Below, in pieces: positions 1 to 5,483 of a stretch of DNA of 7,510 nt. Each line of letters opens with the position of its first letter. Position 1 is the first letter of the stretch. Position numbers and translations under genes: made by a program. This DNA comes from JBDIBB01 sp039812685 (GTDB taxonomy: Bacteria; Acidobacteriota; Vicinamibacteria; Vicinamibacterales; JAFNAJ01). The notes under the pieces were generated by a model. The model made no database searches. It was not told where the DNA came from and was given only the letters and a program-made list of their open reading frames with translations. The stretch spans positions 1 to 7,510 of the forward strand of contig JBDIBB010000175.1 of NCBI GenBank assembly GCA_039812685.1, in the 5' to 3' direction.

Positions 1-206
1 GCCGCGGCGACAGGCACGGACCTCGCGCAGGGCGCCTGTCTTCGGCTGGCGAAGCACCCGCACGGCCACGCGCCCGCGCAGAAGCGGTCGAGATCCCCAC
101 GCGGACCGGTGATTGCGAGCTCCTGCCGACCCAGTTCGCCACCTCTCTCCCCCCATCTGCTGGGGTCAGTCCTCCATTCGAGGCGCGGCGCCTGACCAGC
201 CCGTGC
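1..206. other. Left-edge stretch without an assignable gene
   Basis: I read all six frames. A minus-strand frame beginning with ATG at 156 stays open to the window edge (52 codons), but its product is Arg-rich and its first third has codon third positions unlike the neighbouring genes. Its last part contains VAVRVLRQP, faintly like a kinase N-lobe strand, too short to call. The GGAGGA upstream of that ATG lies about 13 bases away, which is too far to be persuasive. The stretch is downstream of the ARPP-1 gene and could hold the start of a gene running leftwards out of the window. I assign nothing here. Confidence 0.3.
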
Positions 207-1205
207 TCACTCAGTCCACCGCCGGCGCCGGCGCTCGCTGGCCGACTGCATCCGGCCCCGCGGTCTGACCTGGTCCTCCACCGGGAAGCCGACGAAGTGA
301 ATCAGGCGCGCATCCAGCCGGAGTCCGGCGGCCGTCATGCCCGGGGCATCCCAGCGAAGCGCTACCCCGAGGCCGACGGTGTCGTGCTCCCGAGGCGAGT
401 GAACGTTCAGGCGATCGACCCAGTCGCGCACGGCGTCAGGCCCGACCGGCGGCACCGGGGCCGCGGCACGGCGAGGCGGCAAGAAGGCCGCATCGAGCGC
501 GTAGCTGCTGACGATCTTCGGAAGCAGCTTGTGGAGCGCTGCCGGCGCGTCGAACCACTCGAGTCCGGCCAGACGCCCGCCGATGGCGAACGCCGCGCCG
601 GCCTGCCCCTCCACGGCCGCCAGGGCCCGGACGTAGTCCTCGACATCCTGGTGCCGCGCCTCGAACACGTCGGCCATGGCCGCCGTCGGCGCGTGCGCGC
701 CGGACAGCGCCACCCGATGGCTGATCCGATCCCACACGTCGCCCTGATCGGCGTGCGCCCCCTGGTCCATGGCGAGCGAGTGGGAGACCTGCCGGGCCTT
801 GCGTGCCCGCCCCTCGGCGAAGTGCGCGCGCGACGAGCCGGCGAGCGCCTCCGACACGTGGTGCCAGCGGCCGGCTTCAACGCAGGAGACGGGGATGGTC
901 AGGTCCGCGCGGGCAGGCACCAGGATCGTGAGGTTCACGATGCGGTTCTGCTTGGCGCCGACCAGCTCCTCGCCGTCGAGCAGGAGCACGGCGACGTCGA
1001 GGTCGTTGCGCACGCGAAGCTCCGGCACGTGGCCGAAATCCGAGACCTCGGTGACCCGAAAGCGCCCCGTGGCGAGGGCCTCCTCCAGTGTGAGATAAGT
1101 CGCCTCGCGCTGGCCACGATAGAGCAGCGGAATCATCGTGAGGTTCGCGAAGACGAGGGGCTGACCGAAGTCGAACTGGCCGAATGCCTGGCCGAGCAGG
1201 TGCAT
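207..1205 (-). CDS. ARPP-1 domain protein (DUF6569-like)
   Basis: The 332-residue product resembles the ARPP-1 family (associated with ADP-ribosylglycohydrolase and rhodanese-phosphatase proteins), whose biochemical role is not established. The family-like core is easy to see: TYLTLEEALATG near residues 36-47, TEVSDFGHVPELRVRN near 52-67, LLLDGEELVGAKQNR at 75-89, PVSCVEAGRW at 105-114, an Ala-rich helix leading to GGRLAGLEWFD near 209-219, and LIHFVGFP at 301-308. There is no signal peptide or membrane segment, so it should be cytosolic. The start at 1205 gives the N-terminus I expect for this family (MHLLGQAFGQFDFGQPLVFANLT) and has GGGAGGG six bases upstream. The frame stays open to another ATG at 1391, which also has a good ribosome binding site. 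The last 15 residues are a basic, Arg-rich tail. No known partner lies beside it, and the VTT gene upstream is about 400 bases away. The family call is from memory of the motif and is fairly sure. Confidence 0.82.
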   Translation of the reverse strand: MHLLGQAFGQFDFGQPLVFANLTMIPLLYRGQREATYLTLEEALATGRFRVTEVSDFGHVPELRVRNDLDVAVLLLDGEELVGAKQNRIVNLTILVPARADLTIPVSCVEAGRWHHVSEALAGSSRAHFAEGRARKARQVSHSLAMDQGAHADQGDVWDRISHRVALSGAHAPTAAMADVFEARHQDVEDYVRALAAVEGQAGAAFAIGGRLAGLEWFDAPAALHKLLPKIVSSYALDAAFLPPRRAAAPVPPVGPDAVRDWVDRLNVHSPREHDTVGLGVALRWDAPGMTAAGLRLDARLIHFVGFPVEDQVRPRGRMQSASERRRRRWTE

Positions 1206-1613
1206 GTCTCTCCCTCCCGATGGCTCGCCCGGCGGGTCCGGCGAACCGGAGTGTGCGCGGAACAGCGGGCAGTGAAAGCTGTCGTGGACCCCGCCGCTGA
1301 TCGCAGTATCGATGGGACCCCTGACAGGGTGGGTCACACTGCGCGCGGGCGTGTCAGCCACCCCCTGGAGCTGCCGGCCGGCGGCCTCCATCCTCTCGTC
1401 CTCCTGGCGAGGCCGGGGGTTCGGGAGCTGCCCGAGAAGCGGGATGGCCTGACGGCCTACGCCGTCACGGGCGCAGAAGGAACGGAGCGGGTCATCGCGC
1501 CGGTCATCAACGCCTTCGTGGTTCGGCGCACCGGCGGCCGTCAGCGTGCGAAGTCACGCCGCCGCTCGGCCGTGCGACGCTTCACCTGCGCCGTGATCCG
1601 CGTACTCCCGTCG
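1206..1613. other. Intergenic region upstream of the ARPP-1 gene
   Basis: These 408 bases separate two minus-strand genes. I see no convincing small gene, tRNA or repeat element. The part from 1206 to 1391 is an in-frame, stop-free extension of the ARPP-1 gene, but its codon third positions become less GC-biased towards 1206, and the encoded 62 residues (Pro, Gly, His and Ser rich) do not look like the family. A small hairpin (TGACGGC, four-base loop, GCCGTCA) lies at 1450-1467, and a CTGACA/TGTCAG inverted pair brackets 1321-1357. Neither has a T-run or a recognisable promoter beside it. A promoter for the ARPP-1 gene probably lies here but I cannot place it. Confidence 0.5.
1400..1405 (-). 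promoter_or_regulatory. Shine-Dalgarno site at an alternative upstream start
   Basis: On the minus strand AGGAGG lies eight bases before an ATG at 1391-1389, in the same frame as the ARPP-1 gene. Sequence and spacing are as good as the site used by the preferred start at 1205 (GGGAGGG at 1218-1212, six-base spacer). It would give a 394-residue product with a 62-residue extension. I prefer 1205 because the extension matches nothing in the family, but this site makes the choice non-trivial. Confidence 0.4.
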
Positions 1614-2402
1614 TCAGGCCCGCCGCTCATCAGGCCCGCCGCCACGGGCCGCCTCCGCATCCGACACGGCGCCCATCACGGCGGCGCACGCCGCCCGGCC
1701 CACGATCACGATGGCCACGCCGGCAATCGCAAGGCCGGCGATCACCACCGCGTCGTCCGCGCGCACGGCCACGCCGCCGCGACCCGCCATGTGCGCGAGA
1801 TGCCTGCCCGCGTAGCCGGCGTAGACCTCGACCAGCAGGTGTGGCGCGCTGGCGAGGAAGGCAACCATGAACCCGCCGAATGGCACACCCGCAGCCCCGA
1901 GCAGGTAGCTGAGCGTTGCGGGGTTGAGCGGCGTCACCCGCAGGAGCGCCTGGAGACGAAGTGGCCGGGCGATCACCGCGCGCTCGATGGCGGCCAGCGA
2001 CGGATGCGCGTCGAGCGCACGCCGGACCCGGGCCCTGAGGACGCGCCGCGACAGCGCATACTGCGCGGCGGCCGCCACCAGCGCCCCCGTTGTCACGACG
2101 GCGATGCCCAGGCGCAGCCCGAAGAGCGCGCCGCCGGCGACCGCGACGACCGACTCCGGCAGCAGCAGTGATGTCAGGAGAACGTAGAGGCCGATGAAGG
2201 CAGCCACGCCCCACGGGCCGAGGTCGGCGATCCACGCCTCGACGGCGGCGATGTGGTGGTCGATGGCGCGGCCCGCCAGCAGGACGGCCAGGGCGACCAA
2301 CAACCCGGCGGCGACGTAGGGAAGGGCAGCGCGCGCCGTGGTCGGGGTGAGCCTCGCCGGCAGCGCCGCGATCCGTGACCGAAGCTCCACGCCGGGTATC
2401 AC
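1614..2402 (-). CDS. TVP38/TMEM64-type VTT-domain membrane protein
   Basis: The product (262 residues) is an inner-membrane protein of the DedA/TVP38 (SNARE-associated, VTT domain) superfamily, whose members act in lipid handling or envelope homeostasis. Hydrophobic segments lie near residues 27-46, 64-84, 89-116, 170-192 and 219-242. The first VTT half shows LP (81-82) followed by GGALFG (90-95). The second shows LRVTPLNPATLSYLLGAAG near 154-172, the family's Arg/Pro re-entrant element, and a closing GYAG near 196-199. The basic stretch SRRVLRARVRR (118-128) fits a cytoplasmic loop. The start is a GTG with GGGAGGT four bases upstream, a slightly tight spacing; no better start follows before the first membrane helix. 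The C-terminal tail is Ala/Gly/Arg-rich and probably disordered. It is divergent from the MscS gene across 239 bases. Superfamily is clear; DedA versus TVP38 subgroup is less so, and the substrate is unknown. Confidence 0.85.
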   Translation of the reverse strand: MIPGVELRSRIAALPARLTPTTARAALPYVAAGLLVALAVLLAGRAIDHHIAAVEAWIADLGPWGVAAFIGLYVLLTSLLLPESVVAVAGGALFGLRLGIAVVTTGALVAAAAQYALSRRVLRARVRRALDAHPSLAAIERAVIARPLRLQALLRVTPLNPATLSYLLGAAGVPFGGFMVAFLASAPHLLVEVYAGYAGRHLAHMAGRGGVAVRADDAVVIAGLAIAGVAIVIVGRAACAAVMGAVSDAEAARGGGPDERRA

Positions 2403-2641
2403 GCGGACCTCCCTCGCCGCGGCGCATCGCCCGGCCCATCAGCGCGGCTATGATAGGCGAGCTCACGGCAGCAGGGAGATCGAGCGTTCCCGCGAGCGCC
2501 GATGCGCCGCCCGACGCCCGCGACCGAGTTCCAGGCAACGCGCCGGGGCCGCATCGCTCGAGGCGGCGGGCGTCCCATCTCATCCACTCATGGCCGGGCG
2601 GCGTGACGACGCCCGGTACCGCACCCGAGAGACGCAGGCTG
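2403..2641. promoter_or_regulatory. Divergent promoter region between VTT and MscS genes
   Basis: The 239 bases must carry the promoters of both divergent genes. The least GC-rich spot is around 2448-2456, where TATGAT (2449-2454, plus) overlaps TATCAT on the other strand, each a fair -10 match. No good -35 element lies 16-18 bases from either, so the assignment is weak. The rest is GC-rich, with no repeat or operator I recognise apart from the hairpin listed separately. Confidence 0.3.
2594..2616 (+). other. Hairpin in the MscS leader
   Basis: CCGGGCG (2594-2600) and CGCCCGG (2610-2616) are perfect complements around a nine-base loop. An alternative fold pairs GGCGT (2600-2604) with ACGCC (2609-2613). 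It ends 25 bases before the MscS ATG. There is no T-run, so it is unlikely to be an intrinsic terminator; if real it would act in the mRNA leader. Confidence 0.3.
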
Positions 2642-3211
2642 ATGACCGAGCAGTTCCTGACGCTGGCCGACAAGGAGATCCTGAACCCGAAATCGGTGCT
2701 GGGAGCGGTCTTCTACGCGGCCGTCTTCCTCGGGATCGCCGCGGCCGCGGCCGCCGGCATCGGCCGCCTCGCACGGCGGCTCGAGCCGAGCCTCTCCGAC
2801 GTGACGGCGCTCCGGTTCGTCGCCGCGCTCACCAAGGTCGTCGTCTATCTGATCGGCTTCATCGCCTACGCGCACCTGGTGCCCGAGCTGCGGGCCCTCG
2901 GCACGGCGCTGCTGGCCGGTGTCAGCGTCATGTCGCTGGTCGTGGGGCTGGCGGCGCAGAACACGCTGGCGAACCTGGTGGCGGGCATCTCGCTGGTGCT
3001 CTATCGCCCGATCCGCATCGGCGACATCGTGCAGCTGGACTCGCCCAAGGGCCTCATCACCGCCACCGTCAAGGTCATCTCGCTGGGTTTCACCGCGCTT
3101 CGCACCGCGGATGGGCACGAGGTGATCGTGCCCAACAGCGTGATGATGGGCAGCGTCGTCATTCGCCTGACCGGTGACGATGCGGCGCGCGGCGGTTCCG
3201 GCTCGCACTGA
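2642..3211 (+). CDS. Short MscS-family mechanosensitive channel
   Basis: The product (189 residues) is a small mechanosensitive channel that would vent solutes under hypo-osmotic stress. Membrane helices lie near residues 18-40 and 58-78, followed by the pore helix: GTALLAGVSVMSLVVGLAAQ near 87-106, then NTLANLVAGISLVLYRPIRIGDIV (107-130), the classic MscS signature. The beta domain follows, with RTADGHEVIVPNS (154-166) matching the family's TADG...VPN motif, and the protein stops about 20 residues later. The large C-terminal alpha/beta cage of E. coli MscS (286 residues) is missing. I recall natural short MscS proteins with this architecture, so this looks like a subfamily and not a damaged gene. 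The ATG at 2642 is chosen because it opens a normal cytoplasmic N-terminus (MTEQFLTLADKEILNP). Its ribosome binding site is weak (CAGG), and the frame is open back to 2375, where the encoded residues look non-coding. It converges on the oxidase gene. Confidence 0.88.
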   Translation: MTEQFLTLADKEILNPKSVLGAVFYAAVFLGIAAAAAAGIGRLARRLEPSLSDVTALRFVAALTKVVVYLIGFIAYAHLVPELRALGTALLAGVSVMSLVVGLAAQNTLANLVAGISLVLYRPIRIGDIVQLDSPKGLITATVKVISLGFTALRTADGHEVIVPNSVMMGSVVIRLTGDDAARGGSGSH

Positions 3212-3253
3212 GCCCACCGAACGCCTGTCGTGCGGGAGGCTGTCGTGGTGGTT

Positions 3254-3270
3254 GCGCGCGCGCCGCGCGC
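3254..3270. terminator. GC-only hairpin between convergent genes
   Basis: GCGCGCG (3254-3260) pairs with CGCGCGC (3264-3270) around a three-base loop, inside the 82-base gap between the ends of the convergent MscS and oxidase genes. The position fits a bidirectional terminator, but neither side has a T-run, and alternating GC sequence pairs easily in such DNA. I call it a possible factor-dependent or structural terminator only. Confidence 0.25.
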
Positions 3271-3293
3271 GGAAGCGGCCGCGGGATCCTGGG

Positions 3294-4487
3294 TCAGTGT
3301 TCCGGCAGGGCCGGCCAGGTGGCGGGCCATTCCACGAGCGTTCGGTCGAGATCCGCGACCGACGCGCACCCGACCAGCTTGAGCGTCCGCACCAGGTCGG
3401 CGCGCAGGATCTCGATGGCGCGGGCGACGCCGGCGCCGCCGGCCGCGCCGAGGCCGTAGGCGCAGGCGCGCCCCACGAGCACGGCGCGGGCGCCAAGGCA
3501 CAGCGCCTTCGCGACGTCGCCGCCGCGCCGCACGCCGCCATCGAGCAGCACCTCGATGCGGCCATCGACGGCGGCGACGATGTCGGGCAGCGCGCGCAGC
3601 GTCGGCGACACGCCATCGAGCTGGCGCCCGCCGTGATTGGAGACGACGATGGCATTGGCGCCTTCGTCGACGGCACGCCTGGCATCCTCGCCCGTGTGCA
3701 CGCCCTTGACGACGATCGGCCCCCGCCACGCCTCGCGGATCCAGCGGAGATCGGACCACGCGGTGGCCGACTGCTCGAGCGCCGTGCCCACGTCGGCATA
3801 TGGCATCGGGCCGATGCCGGGAAGCTGGATGTTGGGGAACGACATCAGGCCGCCGTCGCGCAGGAAGGCCACGAGCCATCGCGGGCGCGCGAGGAACTGC
3901 CAGATGAAGGGCAGCATGCGCCAGAAGCGGTAGGAGAGCAGCTCCGTCACGCCGTTGCGCACGTCGCGCTCGCGGAGCCCGGCGACGGGCGTGTCGATCG
4001 TCACGACGAGCGCCGAGTAGCCGGCGCGGCGCGCGCGATCGATGGCCGCCAGGGCCACCTCGCGCCCCCCGACGAGATACAGCTGGTACCACGCGGGCCC
4101 GGACGTCGCGGCCTTCACGTCCTCGAGGCGGCATCCCGAGAGGGTGGAGAGCGTGTAGGGGATGCCGGCCTCGCCCGCCATCCGCGCCGCCACCACTTCG
4201 CCGCGCGGGTAGAACATGCGGCTGCTGCCGACCGGCGCCAGGATCACCGGCATCGCGATGGGCGCGCCGAGCACGGTCGTGCGCAGCTCGCACGAGGGCG
4301 TTGCGACGGCGCAGCGCGGCCGCCACAGGACGGCCTCGAACGCGCTGCAGTTGCCGCGCAGCGTCGCCTCGTCGCCGGCGCCGCCGTCGATGTAGTCGAA
4401 GACGGCACGCGGCAGCCGGCGTCGGGCGGCGAGTCGCAGATCGGCGATGTTGACGCTGCGCGACGGGGCGAGCGGCCTGGTGAACAT
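3294..4487 (-). CDS. FMN-dependent alpha-hydroxy-acid oxidase/dehydrogenase (LldD/GOX family)
   Basis: The product (397 residues) is a full-length TIM-barrel flavoenzyme oxidising an L-2-hydroxy acid to the 2-oxo acid. All catalytic and FMN-binding positions are visible: Tyr32 in FDYIDGGAGDEATLRGN, APVG (84-87), Gln135 and Tyr137 in WYQLY, Asp165 in TIDTPVAGLRERDVRNG, Lys261 in VVKGVHTGEDA, His285 and Arg288 in VSNHGGRQLDG, and the phosphate-binding LLDGGVRRGGDVAKAL and VLVGRA (314-341). Substrate (lactate, glycolate, mandelate or other) cannot be read off. The segment near 185-212, RFWRMLPFIWQFLARPRWLV, is unusually aromatic and hydrophobic. It sits where mandelate dehydrogenase carries its membrane-binding segment, so a membrane-bound dehydrogenase feeding quinones is plausible. 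The ATG at 4487 lacks a strong ribosome binding site. The gene lies 61 bases downstream of the lyase-like gene on the same strand, probably in one operon and possibly dependent on its translation. Confidence 0.9.
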   Translation of the reverse strand: MFTRPLAPSRSVNIADLRLAARRRLPRAVFDYIDGGAGDEATLRGNCSAFEAVLWRPRCAVATPSCELRTTVLGAPIAMPVILAPVGSSRMFYPRGEVVAARMAGEAGIPYTLSTLSGCRLEDVKAATSGPAWYQLYLVGGREVALAAIDRARRAGYSALVVTIDTPVAGLRERDVRNGVTELLSYRFWRMLPFIWQFLARPRWLVAFLRDGGLMSFPNIQLPGIGPMPYADVGTALEQSATAWSDLRWIREAWRGPIVVKGVHTGEDARRAVDEGANAIVVSNHGGRQLDGVSPTLRALPDIVAAVDGRIEVLLDGGVRRGGDVAKALCLGARAVLVGRACAYGLGAAGGAGVARAIEILRADLVRTLKLVGCASVADLDRTLVEWPATWPALPEH

Positions 4488-4540
4488 GGGCCGACTCTAC
4501 ACCACGGGGCCGTCGTCGCGGCGCGTCTTCACGGGTCTCT

Positions 4541-4558
4541 GGCCGGCCTCAGCCGGCC
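4541..4558 (-). other. Hairpin spanning the lyase-like gene's stop codon
   Basis: GGCCGGC (4541-4547) and GCCGGCC (4552-4558) form a perfect seven-base stem. The four-base loop (4548-4551) contains the minus-strand TGA stop. The stem comprises the last codons (Pro-Ala-Gly) and the first bases of the 61-base spacer before the oxidase gene. No T-run follows, so it is more likely a processing or mRNA-stability element, or chance, than a terminator. Confidence 0.3.
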
Positions 4559-5379
4559 GGCTCGCGGAACAGCGCGTCGAGTTCGGCATTGGAGGGCGCG
4601 CCGGCGAGGGCGTCGAACCTGCCGTGCGCCGCCATGTCGCGGGCGGCGCGCAGGAACGCGCCCCACGCCAGCCGCGCCAGCGCGCTGCCCAGGCTGATGC
4701 GCCGCACGCCCAGCGCGGCGATCTCGGCCAGCGTGAGCGCGCTGGCCGGGCCAATCAGCAGGTTGACGGGTTTGGGCGCCACCGCCGCCACGACGGCGCG
4801 GATTTCCTCGCGCGTGCGGATGCCAGGGGCGTAGAGGCAGTCGGCGCCCGCCTCGGCGTAGGCCTGCAGGCGCGCGAGCGTGTCCGGGAGGTCGTGACGG
4901 CCGACGATGTAGTTCTCCGCGCGCGCGACGAGCAGGGTGTCGCCACCGCAGGCGTCGATCGCGCGGCGCGCGGCGCGCACCCGGCGAACGGCCTCGGCCG
5001 TGTCGTGCAGCGGGCGATCGGGGTTTCCGGTGGAGTCCTCGATGGAGAGCCCGGCCACGCCGGCCTCCACTGCCAGGCGAACGCTCGCGGCCACGGCGTC
5101 GGGGTCGGCGCCGAAGCCGCTCTCGAAGTCGGCGTTGACGGGCAGGTCCGTCGCGGCAACGATTTCGAGCATGTGCGCCAGCGCCATCTCGCGCGAGACC
5201 CGTCCGTCGGATCTTCCTGCCGACCACGCATAGCCGGCGCTGGTCGTGGCCAGGGCCTTGAACCCGAGATCCCGGAGGACGCGCGCGGTCCCGGCATCCC
5301 ACGGGTTCGGCAGGACGAAGCAGCCGCGCTCGTGCAGGGCGCGGAACGCGGCGCGTTTCTCCGACACGGTACGGTTCAT
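4549..5379 (-). CDS. Isocitrate lyase/PEP mutase superfamily enzyme
   Basis: The product (276 residues) is a complete alpha/beta-barrel of the isocitrate lyase/PEP mutase superfamily, which makes or breaks C-C or P-C bonds next to a 2-oxo acid enolate held by Mg2+. Visible motifs are FVLPNPWDAGTARVL (21-35), TTSAGYAWSAGRSDG (45-59, with the conserved Asp58), the metal-binding VNADFESGFG (81-90; Asp84, Glu86), GLSIEDSTG (110-118; Glu114), ARAENYIVGR (152-161) and GADCLYAPGI (178-187). The KKCGH-type catalytic loop of true isocitrate and methylisocitrate lyases is absent; NPDRPLHDT follows the metal Glu instead. It is therefore not a glyoxylate-shunt or methylcitrate enzyme, and its substrate is unknown. 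The ATG at 5379 has AAGGGAG five to six bases upstream, which fixes the start. The downstream oxidase gene follows after 61 bases, suggesting linked 2-oxo/2-hydroxy acid chemistry. Databases often label such proteins oxaloacetate decarboxylase or carboxyvinyl-carboxyphosphonate phosphorylmutase without proof. Confidence 0.88.
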   Translation of the reverse strand: MNRTVSEKRAAFRALHERGCFVLPNPWDAGTARVLRDLGFKALATTSAGYAWSAGRSDGRVSREMALAHMLEIVAATDLPVNADFESGFGADPDAVAASVRLAVEAGVAGLSIEDSTGNPDRPLHDTAEAVRRVRAARRAIDACGGDTLLVARAENYIVGRHDLPDTLARLQAYAEAGADCLYAPGIRTREEIRAVVAAVAPKPVNLLIGPASALTLAEIAALGVRRISLGSALARLAWGAFLRAARDMAAHGRFDALAGAPSNAELDALFREPAG

Positions 5380-5393
5380 GGACGCTCCCTTCT

Positions 5394-5431
5394 GCCGGGC
5401 CGGAGGACAACGTGGCCGTCCGGCGCCCGGC
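5394..5431 (-). other. Long GC hairpin just upstream of the lyase-like gene
   Basis: GCCGGGC (5394-5400) pairs with GCCCGGC (5425-5431), and the stem continues with CGGA (5401-5404) to TCCG (5419-5422) after a two-base bulge, closing on a 14-base loop. On the minus strand it sits between the end of the secreted-protein gene and the lyase-like gene, ending two bases before the latter's AAGGGAG site (5391-5385). It could terminate the upstream transcript without a T-run, or control access to the ribosome binding site. Confidence 0.4.
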
Positions 5432-5483
5432 TTGCCGCCAATCGCCGTGCGCGTCGATGCGGGCGCACGACGGCATCGCGCGC

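Noticed and set aside
1..156. A minus-strand frame from ATG at 156 to the left edge with a kinase-like VAVRVLRQP
   Set aside because: The resemblance is nine residues long, the start is poorly placed relative to GGAGGA, and the codon pattern is unlike the neighbours; too little is visible to call a gene.
1321..1357. CTGACA/TGTCAG inverted pair 25 bases apart
   Set aside because: The arms are only six bases with no promoter beside them; this is readily explained by chance.
1450..1467. Small hairpin TGACGGC/GCCGTCA as a terminator for the VTT gene
   Set aside because: It lies about 150 bases past the stop, has no T-run, and nothing else supports transcription ending there.
297..2171. A 624-codon open frame on the plus strand across the ARPP-1 and VTT genes
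   Set aside because: It is antisense to two genes with clear family motifs, is rich in Arg, His and Gly with no recognisable domain, and is expected in DNA with strongly GC-biased third positions.
3174..4697. A 507-codon plus-strand open frame opposite the hydroxy-acid oxidase
   Set aside because: The opposite strand encodes a complete flavoenzyme with all catalytic residues; the plus-strand product is low-complexity and Arg/Ala/His-rich.
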